50,539 nucleotides of DNA from Desulfovibrionaceae bacterium (GCA_017454005.1 JAFTDU010000009.1:1-50539), one strand, 5' to 3'; positions 1-9,202 are shown, counted from the first letter of the stretch. Program-made: numbers and translations. The notes: generated by a model not told the origin, from the letters alone.

Positions 1-10
1 CATGCATAAT

Positions 11-151
11 CATATAAATACAAAATAAATTAAATAAACATAAATGTAGCATTATGTGCACTTTTTTTACATTTTGGTATACAAATTTATATTCGGCAAA
101 GAAAGAGCGAGCATACGCAAAATTCATGCCGTTAGGCGACTTAACCCTTAC
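11..151. repeat. Diverged dispersed repeat, inverted copy of 30222..30362
   Basis: This segment aligns over its whole 141-base length with the reverse complement of 30222..30362, with scattered substitutions. Shared landmarks are ACATTATGTGCACTTTT near the middle and TTAACCCTTAC / TGAACCCTTAC at the end. The partner lies just downstream of the IS66 transposase remnant inside its terminal repeat, so this is probably the tail of another decayed IS66-type copy extending left of the window. Confidence 0.6.
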
Positions 152-919
152 TAAAATTATAAGCCAAAATTTTGCTATAGCAAAAAATCATGCTACTTTT
201 TTTAAAAAATAAAGGTAGCAATCTTATTTTGCGCCCCAAAAAATGGGGAAAATGCTTAGTGACAACAAAATATAGCGTTTTTTGCTAATACTGCGGTTTT
301 GGGAGGATCTAAATATAACTCTTTTTGGATCGAGTACTTATATCTTTTCTTATCAATATAATTTATACTGTATTTATGTAGATATAATAGGCAAATATTA
401 GAATTTTTCTTTTAGTCATTTGTCGCAGTTTAAGAATTGGAAGATACAACTAACGGCTAAAATTTTATATGCTTATATTTTTTAAGCATCATATTACATT
501 ATTAATAGCATAATCAAAATATATTGCATATAGATTATCTTGATTTATGCATCTTTTATTTATGATCACATATGTAAATTTTGAGACTACTTAACTACGT
601 AAATAATAATTTTCTTTATCTTTGCATTGCATCTTCTACTTTTACTAAAATTATCTTTTTTTATTATATATGTATCTTCAAATAGATTTTTCAAGATTCA
701 ATTTAAGTAGTTATATATTTAGAACAAACTGGTGTGGACTTATCTAATAAACATCAATGTATGATATATTAAGTATCTTGAAAAAATTATTCTTAGAGTT
801 GCAACAAAGCTTAAATTGCCTTTAGCTCTCTGCTATTTATTTAAGAAACGTAAAAAATTACCTCGCAATAAATCTCTTGCGTGCTCTAGAAAAACTAAGA
901 TCTCAAAGATTCCATTTTT
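152..919. other. AT-rich spacer without recognisable genes
   Basis: Very AT-rich sequence with no open frame that looks coding, no tRNA-like structure and no clear terminator. The short plus-strand frame at its right edge overlaps the ThiS-like gene antisense and is a shadow. It is probably decayed sequence. Confidence 0.5.
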
Positions 920-1168
920 TTAACCACGCGAGCCTACTTTGCGCACTAAAATGCACTCATCTGCATAGAGATGCTGATCATAGGTTAAAAGTTGTTTATC
1001 CCGAGCTACCAAGGCAGTTTCTAAAGGTAAATCTAACTTGCTTAAAAGCTGTCGGACAGTTTTTACAAGGGGCAGAGAGTAAAACTTGCCTTCAGGTTCC
1101 ATATAAATATGTAAACGCGGACCTTCATATTTGGGCTCAAGTATGATTTCAGCTTCTTGTAAGGTCAT
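920..1168 (-). CDS. ThiS/MoaD-like ubiquitin-fold sulfur carrier protein
   Basis: A small protein of 82 residues resembling the ubiquitin-like sulfur carriers ThiS, MoaD and TtuB. The pattern is a hydrophobic beta-rich start, a TVRQLL segment, a short ALVARD strand and a final ECILVRKVGSRG stretch. These carriers accept sulfur as a C-terminal thiocarboxylate and hand it to a partner enzyme. I place the start at 1168, where GAGG sits 6-7 bases upstream, rather than at the ATG 15 bases earlier, which lacks a ribosome binding site. It is last in a minus-strand group with the membrane protein and rnhA, and about 2 kb from the TtuA-like thiolase at 3164, a natural partner. Odd point: the chain ends in SRG with one terminal glycine, whereas activated carriers normally end in GG. 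Family assignment moderate, partner inferred. Confidence 0.65.
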   Translation of the reverse strand: MTLQEAEIILEPKYEGPRLHIYMEPEGKFYSLPLVKTVRQLLSKLDLPLETALVARDKQLLTYDQHLYADECILVRKVGSRG

Positions 1169-1190
1169 ATCAATCCTCAACATGCACGCC

Positions 1191-2147
1191 TTATCTAATA
1201 CTTACAGCAAAGAGCACAGTGACCAAAAGGAGACTTAAAGCTCTGAGCGTTTGCGTCAACACAATTAACTTAAGCCCAAGACCTGGATTGTAATAGCCGG
1301 CATAAGCTGGCAATTGATGGCGTAAGGCCCGCATGGGTGTTGCTAAAATATTGCCTAAAAGGAGGGCTAAAATCACCTCCGCTGAACTTAGACTCTGGGT
1401 ACTCAAAATGGCAGCTGAAGCTCCAAGGGCGGAACCAAGCTCTGCCAAGAGGCTTAACACGATGATGGAACAGGCCTGCGGCGCCAAAAACTCCCGCAAA
1501 ATCCCTAAATTACTAAACCAGCTATTCAGATTGGCAAAGACGCCTGTGACCTGCAGCGTGTAGATTAAAATATAGATCGGAATTGTATAGAGACAAAGTT
1601 TGGGCAAACGTTTGCGCAACCGGCGCCAGCTAGTTTGTAAAACTTGGGTGCAGCTTAATTTAGTATAGGTCTCTTTAGCTAAGACTTGCTCTTTAGGCTC
1701 CGGCAAAAGAAATCTCGCAAGAAAAAAGGTGCCAAGGGTGCGTAAGACTGCAGCACAAAAACTTAGCCCAAGGTAAATAAAGGCTGCCACACCTAGCACT
1801 GGATAGGTCAAGCAAAAAATCCCTGGCAGATGCAAGAGGTAACTTGGCAGACTCATGAAGACTTGGGTCAAGAGAAGTTCCCGTAAGGGTAGGGCGCCTT
1901 TGGCATACTCTTCCGACAATAAGGCATTGGCCTGGGAGGGCGAGAGAAATGCCAAGGTAAAGGCTGCACTAGAAGTAGGTCCTAAATGGGCTTTGTTGGC
2001 TAGCGGCTGACTTAATTTACTTAAGAATTTGGTCCAATGGAGGGCTTCTAAGACATTGGCGATGAAAATTCCCACACCTAAACCCAAAAGCAGGTTCACG
2101 AGGGGCGCGATGAGCTTGGCCCAGAGATCTTCATATATTAAGCCCAC
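1191..2147 (-). CDS. Multi-pass membrane protein with nucleoside-recognition (gate)-type domains
   Basis: A 318-residue polytopic membrane protein with about eight hydrophobic segments in two similar halves separated by a basic loop near residues 180-200. The halves carry gate-like features, including polar breaks SPSQANALL near residue 70 and LAELGSALGASAAILS near 240. This resembles the nucleoside recognition/gate families, whose substrates are mostly unknown, so I assign no transport function. Its start codon overlaps the 3' end of rnhA by 10 bases, implying translational coupling. The ThiS-like gene follows 22 bases downstream. The long hydrophobic helices leave no doubt about membrane location; the family name is less certain. 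Confidence 0.6.
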   Translation of the reverse strand: MGLIYEDLWAKLIAPLVNLLLGLGVGIFIANVLEALHWTKFLSKLSQPLANKAHLGPTSSAAFTLAFLSPSQANALLSEEYAKGALPLRELLLTQVFMSLPSYLLHLPGIFCLTYPVLGVAAFIYLGLSFCAAVLRTLGTFFLARFLLPEPKEQVLAKETYTKLSCTQVLQTSWRRLRKRLPKLCLYTIPIYILIYTLQVTGVFANLNSWFSNLGILREFLAPQACSIIVLSLLAELGSALGASAAILSTQSLSSAEVILALLLGNILATPMRALRHQLPAYAGYYNPGLGLKLIVLTQTLRALSLLLVTVLFAVSIR

Positions 2148-2620
2148 TTTTTTGCAAAACCTGTGTCACAAGGTAAATCAGCTCTACTCGCTGCAGCTTG
2201 CGCTAATTGGTCACAACGTTCATTTTCTTGGGTACCGGCATGGCCACGCACCCACACAAACTTAATTTTATGCGGATGGATCTTTTCAAGCAAAAGCTTC
2301 CACAGATCCACATTTTTCACAGGTTCTTTATTTGCCTTACACCAATTATTTTTTTGCCAGCTCTGCAACCAACGTTTATTAAACGCATTGCAGACATATT
2401 CTGAGTCAGAGTGGAGCTTGATATTGGCTGGCTCATTTAAGATATCAAGTGCCTTGATAATACTCATGATCTCCATACGATTATTGGTTGTAAGTTTATA
2501 CCCACCGCTAAGCTCAATACGTTTTTCACTGTCTGCATCTAAAATAACAGCAGCCCAGCCACCACGTCCAGGATTGCCCCGACAGGAGCCATCAGTATAT
2601 ATAGTAATATCTTTTAGCAT
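2138..2620 (-). CDS. rnhA: Ribonuclease HI
   Basis: A 160-residue ribonuclease HI, which cuts the RNA strand of RNA-DNA hybrids and removes primers and R-loops in the cytoplasm. All family landmarks are present: TDGSCRGNPGRGG at the N-terminus with catalytic D10, then E50 in NNRMEI, D72 in HSDSEYV, H127 in RGHAG and D137. These match the E. coli D10/E48/D70/H124/D134 set, and the length is typical of the single-domain enzyme. It heads a minus-strand group, with the downstream membrane protein starting inside its last codons. The 543-base AT-rich spacer upstream must hold its promoter as well as that of the divergent TtuA-like gene. Confidence 0.96.
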   Translation of the reverse strand: MLKDITIYTDGSCRGNPGRGGWAAVILDADSEKRIELSGGYKLTTNNRMEIMSIIKALDILNEPANIKLHSDSEYVCNAFNKRWLQSWQKNNWCKANKEPVKNVDLWKLLLEKIHPHKIKFVWVRGHAGTQENERCDQLAQAAASRADLPCDTGFAKKWA

Positions 2621-3163
2621 GTCATCTTTTGCTATATTGTTTTAAAAATGAAATTACAGTGCCATTTATGCTAGACTACACAGAGAGTTACACAAAGTAG
2701 CGCAATTTAGTAATATAATTTAAATTTTATATACAGGATACTTAAAAATCATGTCTTTAATAGTTATCACTGATAGATAATATATATCAGTCATGTGTAC
2801 GTATATTATATTTACTTCACATAGAATCGCACAAGATAACTTACGATATACGTTTTTTACACATGCAATCAATATCAATTTTTAATTATATTAAGCTTCA
2901 TTGCTATCTTGTCAGAGTCAAAAACTTGCAAGATTGTCACCTACCTGTGCATTTGAGAGCCAAAAATGCTTAGCATAACTTTGAAGCTGCACGCTATGCA
3001 AAAAAAATAGGCTTAATGACTACTTACCAAGCAATTTTTTTTGGTTTTATTTTTGGAAACAAATCACTCAGCAATTTTAAAGCTTCAAAATTTAGCATAG
3101 GCGCAGAAGCAAATAGACGCCTCTGTCAAAAAAAGTGATTGAAATGCAACGCTAGGAGAGTGT
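2621..3163. other. AT-rich spacer between divergent rnhA and TtuA-like gene
   Basis: No open frame or RNA gene is recognisable. The region must carry both divergent promoters, but many AT-rich hexamers fit and I cannot single one out. The only clear regulatory site is the AGGAG ribosome binding site just before 3164. Confidence 0.5.
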
Positions 3164-4063
3164 ATGAAATGTAGAATCTGTAAAGAAGAAGCTGTTGTGG
3201 CACTTCAAAGCCACAATACTGCTTTCTGCGCCCAATGCTTTCTCAATTTTTTTACGCACCAAGTCAGCCGTGGCATTGCCATGTTTGATCTCTTTCAAGC
3301 TCATGAGCGCATTCTTGTGGCTCTTTCAGGGGGAAAAGACTCTTTAGCCTTATGCTTAGTCTTAAAAGAGCTTGATTATAAGATTGCAGGTCTGCACCTT
3401 GATTTAGGGATTCCATCATCCTCCCCCAAAGCAAGAGCTTGCGTTGAAGGGTTCTGTGCTAAACACAGTATCCCCCTGCATATTGTTGACTTTGTAGCCG
3501 AAGGGGTTGGTATCAAAGAGGTCAAAGCGAAATTACGCCGCCCCATTTGCTCTGCCTGTGGCACACTTAAACGCTATTACTTCAATAAGACAGCTCTGGA
3601 TTTGGGCTTTGATGCCCTTGCCACAGGCCATAACCTCGATGATGAGGTCAGCCGTTTGTTCTCAAATACCTTACGCTGGGATGAAAGTTACCTATCTAAG
3701 CAAGGCCCCTATCTACCAGCCTCCCCTGGCTTTGTACGCAAGGTGAAGCCTTTATGGCGCGTCAGTGAATTTGTGACTGCTAACTATGCTTTTCTCAAAG
3801 ACATTGACATACATACGGCACCTTGCCCGTACAGTCAGGGTGCAAGCTTTCCAGTGCTTAAAAACCTCATGCACAATCTTGAATTGGCCATGCCTGGCCG
3901 CAAACTTGATTTTTATCAAGGCTTTTTAAAACGCGGTCGACCCTATTTTGCTGCCAATACGCAGCCTGAAAATACACTTAAGCCGTGTCAAAAATGTGGC
4001 TATCCAACTGCAGCAGAAGATCTCTGTAGTGTCTGTCGCATCAAAGAATTGCTTGCATCTTAG
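3164..4063 (+). CDS. ttuA: TtuA/Ncs6-type tRNA 2-thiolation enzyme
   Basis: A 299-residue PP-loop ATPase of the TtuA/Ncs6 branch of tRNA sulfur transferases, which adenylate a uridine and replace its 2-oxygen with sulfur. Visible signatures: an N-terminal zinc site (C3, C6, C22, C25), the PP-loop SGGKDS at 55-60, the iron-sulfur ligands C129 and C132 in CSAC with C221 in the APC segment, the conserved TGHNLDDE at 154-161, and a C-terminal zinc site (C275, C278, C288, C291). The double zinc-finger layout separates it from TtcA. TtuA takes sulfur from a ubiquitin-like carrier, and the ThiS-like protein at 920 is the obvious candidate. The target nucleotide cannot be told from sequence. Start fixed by AGGAG six bases upstream; ends at a terminator shared with a convergent gene. 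Confidence 0.85.
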   Translation: MKCRICKEEAVVALQSHNTAFCAQCFLNFFTHQVSRGIAMFDLFQAHERILVALSGGKDSLALCLVLKELDYKIAGLHLDLGIPSSSPKARACVEGFCAKHSIPLHIVDFVAEGVGIKEVKAKLRRPICSACGTLKRYYFNKTALDLGFDALATGHNLDDEVSRLFSNTLRWDESYLSKQGPYLPASPGFVRKVKPLWRVSEFVTANYAFLKDIDIHTAPCPYSQGASFPVLKNLMHNLELAMPGRKLDFYQGFLKRGRPYFAANTQPENTLKPCQKCGYPTAAEDLCSVCRIKELLAS

Positions 4064-4084
4064 TCTAGCTGCCAAGACAAAAAA

Positions 4085-4108
4085 GGCCCTTAAGTTTCCC
4101 TAAGGGCC
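4085..4108. terminator. Bidirectional terminator between convergent genes
   Basis: Perfect 8-bp stem GGCCCTTA / TAAGGGCC with an 8-base loop, between the converging 3' ends of the TtuA-like gene and the 125-residue unknown gene. An A-run precedes it on the plus strand, which is a U-run when read in the minus direction. Confidence 0.75.
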
Positions 4109-4130
4109 TAACTATGCACCAATGCCACGG

Positions 4131-4508
4131 TTACATATTCATAATTTTACTTTCTTCTGCTGCATCGATTTCCGAGAGTGTGGGTACTTCTCCCTCGGCT
4201 ACACCGATCATGCCCCGCATAACTTGCATGAGCTCGTTAAAATGCAGGCTAACAACATCTTTGCCATTGTTGACAATACAATTGTCGCCATCCACAGAAT
4301 AACGATAAGCATGCCGCGTCTTCTTATCACCAGAGGAGCGCACCATGTAATAGACCTGATCGTTTTCAGCAGTTACGTAAAGCTTCTGTTTGACTAATTC
4401 GTTAGTGGACTCATCCACCCACGAACATTCTGAAAAAAGACGCCCGCGAAAATTTAAATCTCCGCCATTATCCTGTTTGAGAGAAAAGTTTTCCAATGTT
4501 GGTTGCAC
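4131..4508 (-). CDS. Hypothetical protein, 125 residues
   Basis: A soluble, slightly acidic protein without signal peptide or membrane segment. I do not recognise a family. It has beta-rich character in the middle (KQKLYVTAENDQVYYMVRSSG) and an acidic, Glu-rich C-terminus (VAEGEVPTLSEIDAAEESK). The start is GTG at 4508, supported by a strong GGAGG about nine bases upstream. The clean ribosome binding site, normal codon use and a terminator shared with the convergent neighbour argue that it is a real gene. The 5' leader is unusually GC-rich for this genome (see 4510..4640), so expression may be controlled at the RNA level. Confidence 0.7.
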   Translation of the reverse strand: MQPTLENFSLKQDNGGDLNFRGRLFSECSWVDESTNELVKQKLYVTAENDQVYYMVRSSGDKKTRHAYRYSVDGDNCIVNNGKDVVSLHFNELMQVMRGMIGVAEGEVPTLSEIDAAEESKIMNM

Positions 4509-4509
4509 G

Positions 4510-4640
4510 GGGTCTTCCCTCCGTAAGGCTTAGAGCCTTTTTAATGCGTCAACAAAAATGCTCACGGCTAGACCGGCCCCAACATGAACCGTATGCCAAG
4601 TCGCCAGCAGCCTCTAGACGGTGTTCCTAACATGCCTTTC
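4510..4640 (-). promoter_or_regulatory. GC-rich, foldable leader upstream of the 125-residue gene
   Basis: About 130 bases stand out as GC-rich against the AT-rich spacer. They contain a short stem AAGGCT/AGCCTT and complementary pieces such as GGTCT and AGACC near the ribosome binding site. I could not match it to 6S, SRP, RNase P or tmRNA signatures. It may be a structured 5' leader or a small RNA. Confidence 0.3.
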
Positions 4641-5384
4641 ATTGATAAAAAGCACTTAATCCTCTCTGCATTTCCTTTAAACTGTTGCTTGAGCCAAAGT
4701 CAATAGGTAAGTCTGCAATTCAAGTAGAGGATCAAATTTATAAATCGACGCAAATTTTATGCTCCAAAAAAAACTAGGTCAAGTATTCTAGTGTTTCACG
4801 CCAGTAATTTACGCTAATCCTTAAACAACAACTTTACATTTTGCGCAGAAAACATATTTTTTTATATTCTTGAATATAAAACTTGTAGGAAATATTTGTA
4901 AATGTTATTGCAAACCTTGTTTAAAAAGCTAAGATATCTTCTAAAAATCACTACCCTCTATTTGTATAGAATTTCTAAGCTATCTTTAAACCTTTCTATA
5001 GAGTTTGCGTGTGGCACAGGTAACTGTCTCGGATTTTTTTAGAAATAAATGTTTTTTAAGATTTTTTACGCAGCGTGGATCATAAAAGCAGACTTAAAAT
5101 TTCTAAAAAATGTATAGGTCTTTTAAACTAGCTCGTACCTCAAAAAGGCCGTTACACATTGCCCGAAGCTTTGGCGCTATAAAAAGACCAAAACCTTTGA
5201 GAAAGCAATGCTTAGGCGCAAAATGTGTGGCATGCTAGGCATAAGAGCATCTCCCGAAGATATTTCTACTTGCCCACACAACCAAAATTAGGGCGCAAAC
5301 AAAAGCAAGTTTCAAAAAATATGCAGAAATGAGCAGTTCCACGGCCCTGCATCTACCTTAAAAAAATGTAGTTTGTATAAATTA
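4641..5384. other. AT-rich spacer, no recognisable feature
   Basis: No plausible coding frame and no RNA signature. The part from about 5100 to 5340 is somewhat less AT-rich and could be a gene remnant, but no frame gives a recognisable protein. Confidence 0.4.
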
Positions 5385-5990
5385 TCAGGACTTGTGTTTG
5401 TCTATATCTTTTTGACTTGCTAGCACAAACTTGGCATAGCATTTGGCTACGATAGAATTGGGATCCATTTGCCCTAAAAATTTCCCTGTAAGCTTGGCTC
5501 CTTGCTTGCTGCTCCCTGGTTCTTCTTTTTGTGATCTTTCTTGCAAAGCTTGACTAAAAGTGGCAAATGCTTGCTGGCTCAAGCTGCCTTGGGCTAGATT
5601 AGCAGTCAGATGCGCTTCCCCTGAGAGTAATTGCACCTCAAGCTTTGTAAAATACTTCCTAAACAAAAAGGCATTGACCCGCTCAAGGATATCATTTTGT
5701 AAAAACCTGATTTCTTGCAACAGCATTGAATTCTCGCAACCAATCTTGAGCGTAGTTTTTTTGTGCCCCAAAGGAATTGCAAATTGGGCTAATTCTTCAT
5801 TGCCCAAGACTATTTTCCAATTCTCCCAAAGATGCACTAACCTTGCTTGAATATGTTCAGAGTCCATACTATCTACATAGTGTTGAAAATCAATATTATG
5901 CTGCGCAATCAAGGGATGACAGGAACGATATCTTTGCAGAATTAGATTTTGGGCTGCAAGTTTCTGACTATCTTCTTTAGACTTTGCCAT
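5385..5990 (-). CDS. DUF721 / DciA-like protein
   Basis: A 201-residue protein whose middle part (about residues 45-125) has the DUF721 pattern: a W-x-x-W-x-x-V-x-G motif (LWENWKIVLG), a patch like PLGHKKTTLKIGCENSM, and LLQEIRFLQNDILERVN followed by a final beta segment. DUF721 proteins include DciA, which helps load the replicative helicase in bacteria lacking DnaC. The first 40 residues are helical and the last 60 are polar and probably disordered, except for an AKCYAKFVLASQ tail. It stands alone between long spacers. The domain call is fairly secure; a DciA role is inferred from the family only. Confidence 0.65.
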   Translation of the reverse strand: MAKSKEDSQKLAAQNLILQRYRSCHPLIAQHNIDFQHYVDSMDSEHIQARLVHLWENWKIVLGNEELAQFAIPLGHKKTTLKIGCENSMLLQEIRFLQNDILERVNAFLFRKYFTKLEVQLLSGEAHLTANLAQGSLSQQAFATFSQALQERSQKEEPGSSKQGAKLTGKFLGQMDPNSIVAKCYAKFVLASQKDIDKHKS

Positions 5991-6525
5991 ATAGACTATC
6001 CATAATTCTAGAAGGATGTGACTTACTTAAATTAGATAGATGACAAGCCAAAACAAACATGTGCACGTAAAGTTTTTTTAAGTTTAGACATAAAAACTTA
6101 GCAATACTAGATTCATGCATTTCTAGTTAGTTAACTAATTTTTGCAATATATTCTAAAATCATGATGTGCGTAACGTCCTAAAATGGTAATTGAGTTTAA
6201 ATAATTTACTATATTTGATATTAATGAAATATATACATAATCAAGAACATTTTTCCATATACAGATATTTTATATATTCTTAGCATACACGCTTGAACGC
6301 TAATAATAATTTTCTTCTAAAAAGTTGTGCGTTATCTATAAACAATTTGTCATTTGCATAAGAGATAAATACTTAGAGGCAACTTTATTTGATCAGTCGC
6401 TAAAAGTATGCTGCAAGTTGCCAAAATAACAAGCAATCTTTGATTAGCGTGTACTTTTTAAGATTAGACTCTTGTGCAATTCTCTTACCCAATCTTGCTT
6501 ATTTTGTTTTAATTTGAGGTTTTAT
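5991..6525. other. AT-rich spacer upstream of ahcY
   Basis: Contains the divergent upstream regions of the DUF721 gene and ahcY. I looked for the conserved parts of an S-adenosylhomocysteine riboswitch, common before ahcY, and saw none. A GAGG ribosome binding site precedes the ATG at 6526. Confidence 0.5.
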
Positions 6526-7947
6526 ATGCTAAAAAATTTGGATCTTGCCCTAAATTGTAAAATCGCTGACCCCAATTTGGCTGAGCTTGGAGCTAAAGAG
6601 ATGCAGCTCTCTGAACGCGAGATGCCAGGCCTTATGGAGTGCATCAAAAAATATGGGCCTAAAAAGCCTTTGGCAGGCTTTAAGGTCACAGGCTCCCTGC
6701 ACATGACCATCCAAACTGCCATGTTGATCAAAACTCTGCATGCCTTGGGTGCTGACATTCGCTGGGCCTCATGCAACATTTTCTCAACTCAAGACCATGC
6801 TGCAGCAGCTGTCGTTGACCAAGGCTTAGCAAAAGTGTTCGCCTATAAAGGGGAGAGCCTAGAAGATTATTGGTGGTGCACTGAGATGGCTCTAACCTGG
6901 CCTGACAAAAGTGGCCCTGATCTCATTGTGGATGACGGCGGTGATGCCACCTTACTTGTGCATCAAGGGTATTTAGTCGAAGAAGATCCAAGTCTTTTAG
7001 ATAAACCAACCGACAATAAAGAATTTCAATGTATTCTTGATAGATTGCGCTTGCGCTATAGTCAAGATCCCACCCACTGGCACACCATAGTTAAAAAAAT
7101 TCGCGGTGTGTCTGAGGAAACAACCACAGGTGTGCACCGTCTCTACCAAATGGAGCGCGACGGCAGACTCCTTTTTAGTGCCATTAATGTCAATGATTCG
7201 GTCACAAAATCCAAATTTGATAATTTATATGGCTGCCGGGAATCCTTAGCAGACGGGATCAAACGCGCAACCGACATCATGGTTGCCGGAAAAGTGGTGG
7301 TCGTGTGTGGCTATGGGGATGTGGGTAAAGGCTGCGCCCAATCCATGCGCGGCTTTGGCGCCAGAGTCCTTGTGACAGAAATTGATCCCATTTGCGCTCT
7401 GCAAGCTGCCATGGAGGGCTATGAGGTCACAACCATGGAAGATGCACTACCCATTGGCGACATCTATGTGACCTGCACTGGCAATATCAATGTCATCACC
7501 GGCGCCCACCTTGAGCAAATGAAAGATGAGGCCATTGTCTGCAATATTGGCCACTTTGATAGTGAAATTGACATGCACTATCTTGAAACAACGCCGGGGC
7601 TTACCAAAATTCAAATTAAGCCTCAGGTAGACAAATGGATCTTGCGTTCAGGCCGCAGTATCATTGTTTTAGCTGAAGGGCGTCTTGTCAATTTAGGTTG
7701 TGCCACAGGTCATGCCTCATTTGTCATGTCCAATAGTTTCACCAACCAAATCTTAGCACAATTAAAATTAGCCCACGAAGATCTTGAGCCTAAAGTCTAC
7801 ACCCTCCCCAAAGAATTGGATGAAGAGGTGGCGAGATTGCATTTAGGCCGCCTGGGTGCCAAGTTAACAAAATTGACTAAGGAGCAGGCTGATTATATTG
7901 GCGTCAAAGTAGAAGGCCCCTATAAACCTGATTACTATCGTTATTAA
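6526..7947 (+). CDS. ahcY: Adenosylhomocysteinase
   Basis: S-adenosyl-L-homocysteine hydrolase of 473 residues, the usual bacterial long form. It splits S-adenosylhomocysteine into adenosine and homocysteine using bound NAD, clearing the product of methyltransferases. Landmarks: [12 protein letters not shown] and [14 protein letters not shown] near the N-terminus, DDGGDAT, the [13 protein letters not shown] segment, the Rossmann loop [15 protein letters not shown] from about residue 262, [11 protein letters not shown], and the C-terminal YKPDYYRY tail that closes the NAD site of the partner subunit. An upstream TTG start at 6472 is possible but lacks a ribosome binding site; the ATG at 6526 has GAGG and matches the family start. 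With metK at 28800 it completes two steps of the activated methyl cycle. Confidence 0.97.
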   Translation: MLKNLDLALNCKIADPNLAELGAKEMQLSEREMPGLMECIKKYGPKKPLAGFKVTGSLHMTIQTAMLIKTLHALGADIRWASCNIFSTQDHAAAAVVDQGLAKVFAYKGESLEDYWWCTEMALTWPDKSGPDLIVDDGGDATLLVHQGYLVEEDPSLLDKPTDNKEFQCILDRLRLRYSQDPTHWHTIVKKIRGVSEETTTGVHRLYQMERDGRLLFSAINVNDSVTKSKFDNLYGCRESLADGIKRATDIMVAGKVVVVCGYGDVGKGCAQSMRGFGARVLVTEIDPICALQAAMEGYEVTTMEDALPIGDIYVTCTGNINVITGAHLEQMKDEAIVCNIGHFDSEIDMHYLETTPGLTKIQIKPQVDKWILRSGRSIIVLAEGRLVNLGCATGHASFVMSNSFTNQILAQLKLAHEDLEPKVYTLPKELDEEVARLHLGRLGAKLTKLTKEQADYIGVKVEGPYKPDYYRY

Positions 7948-7954
7948 AAAATTT

Positions 7955-7981
7955 TAGGCCAGGATCAGAGTCCCTGGCCTA
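7955..7981. terminator. Stem-loop after ahcY
   Basis: Perfect 9-bp stem TAGGCCAGG / CCTGGCCTA just after the ahcY stop codon. The plus strand lacks a U-run, but the minus strand reads into AAAATTTTTT, so it may act mainly for transcripts arriving from the convergent gene. Confidence 0.55.
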
Positions 7982-8067
7982 GTATATATGCAAAATTACT
8001 TGCATTTGACATATTAAAAATAATAAATACTAAATATACAGCAAACACAACATGGATTAGATTTTTT

Positions 8068-9084
8068 TTAAGCAAACACCTGCAAGGTTAACAGTTCTTT
8101 AAAGATCTGCACAGCATTAACTGCAGCGCCCTTGCGCAAATTGTCAAAGCTTACAACTAAATTTAAGCCATTTACCCCTGCTATCTCACGAATGCGGCCC
8201 ACAACCACCGTATCAAGACCCACAGCCTCCAGGGTTGACGGGAAGCTGCCAAGATCTGGATTATCCAACACCGAAATCCCTGGAGCGGCAACAAGTAAAG
8301 CGCGGCAATTTTTAGCCGTTAATTTTTTCTCTGTTTCCACATAGAGAGTAAGGCTATGCCCATAAAAGATGGGTACCTGCAGAGCGCTCACACTCATAGT
8401 AAACGTATCTTCATCCAAGATTTTATATAGTTCTTGGACTGTGGCAGCTTCTAGATCCGTACAATCGTCTGGTAAAAACGCGCCAACATAGGGCAGAAGA
8501 TTAAAGGCAATCTGCTCTGGAAAGGTTGCGCAAGAGATCTCGCGCATATTTAAGAGATCGCCAACCTGTTGTTCCAATTCCCGCACCCCAGAGCGCCCAG
8601 CATGGGACACAGAAATCAAGGCTGTCAGCCCAACACTCTTAAGCCCCACTGCGTCTAATATAGGCTCCAAGACCAAAGCAGAAGCTATGCTTACGGCATT
8701 AGGTTGGCAAATTAAGCCCTGCTGCAGACTTAAGACTTCAGCATTGATTTCTGGCAGGCATAAAGGCACATTGGGCTCAAGCCTAAAGGCCGCTGATAAA
8801 TCTAAGACTATGCAGCCTGCAGCTTGGGCCTTGGGCACATACTGTTTGCTGACATCTGGGGGGACACAGAAAAAGGCTAGCCGCACCCCTGTAAAATCAA
8901 AGCCATCCAGGGCCAAGACATCTAGTTCCTCTTCTTGAAAATTGACAGTGCTACCCAGTGCTTTATTGGATCCCAGCGCTATGATCTCCAAGGGCGGCAA
9001 CTCTTTATCTTCCAAGACTTTAAGTAGTTCATGGCCAACTATCCCTGTGGCCCCGACCACAGCTAGACGTAAAGGTTTGAGCAT
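8068..9084 (-). CDS. Aspartate-semialdehyde dehydrogenase-like (Usg-type) protein lacking the catalytic cysteine
   Basis: A 338-residue member of the aspartate-semialdehyde dehydrogenase superfamily, with the dinucleotide motif GATGIVGHELLKVL at 11-24 and a complete C-terminal dimerisation domain. In true enzymes the catalytic cysteine sits in PNCST; here the site reads PNAVS, with alanine at 130. The substrate-binding glutamine of the TYQAVSGAG motif also appears replaced (S160), while the VPIFYGHS histidine (H243) is kept. This pattern resembles the Usg paralogues of gamma-proteobacteria, which are not competent dehydrogenases. The frame is intact and normally composed, so it is probably maintained for another role. 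Aspartate semialdehyde is a substrate of the ADH synthase encoded at 14783, so the neighbourhood is suggestive. Confidence 0.8.
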   Translation of the reverse strand: MLKPLRLAVVGATGIVGHELLKVLEDKELPPLEIIALGSNKALGSTVNFQEEELDVLALDGFDFTGVRLAFFCVPPDVSKQYVPKAQAAGCIVLDLSAAFRLEPNVPLCLPEINAEVLSLQQGLICQPNAVSIASALVLEPILDAVGLKSVGLTALISVSHAGRSGVRELEQQVGDLLNMREISCATFPEQIAFNLLPYVGAFLPDDCTDLEAATVQELYKILDEDTFTMSVSALQVPIFYGHSLTLYVETEKKLTAKNCRALLVAAPGISVLDNPDLGSFPSTLEAVGLDTVVVGRIREIAGVNGLNLVVSFDNLRKGAAVNAVQIFKELLTLQVFA

Positions 9085-9144
9085 AGATGCGACCTTATCT
9101 CATGTAATGTATTGTTGTTAATTGTACAAAAGACAGCCGTGCAG

Positions 9145-9160
9145 TGTTTCACGTGAAACA
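9145..9160. promoter_or_regulatory. parS site, perfect consensus
   Basis: Exact match to the canonical ParB-binding palindrome TGTTTCACGTGAAACA. It lies between the divergent Asd-like and ThiI-like genes, overlapping only a doubtful N-terminal extension of the latter. Confidence 0.9.
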
Positions 9161-9202
9161 AAAATAATGCTTATAGACTTAACTTTCAACCCAGATTTTA
9201 CC

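Noticed and set aside
5991..6525. S-adenosylhomocysteine riboswitch before ahcY
   Set aside because: Expected in this position in many bacteria, but none of its conserved GC-rich segments is present.
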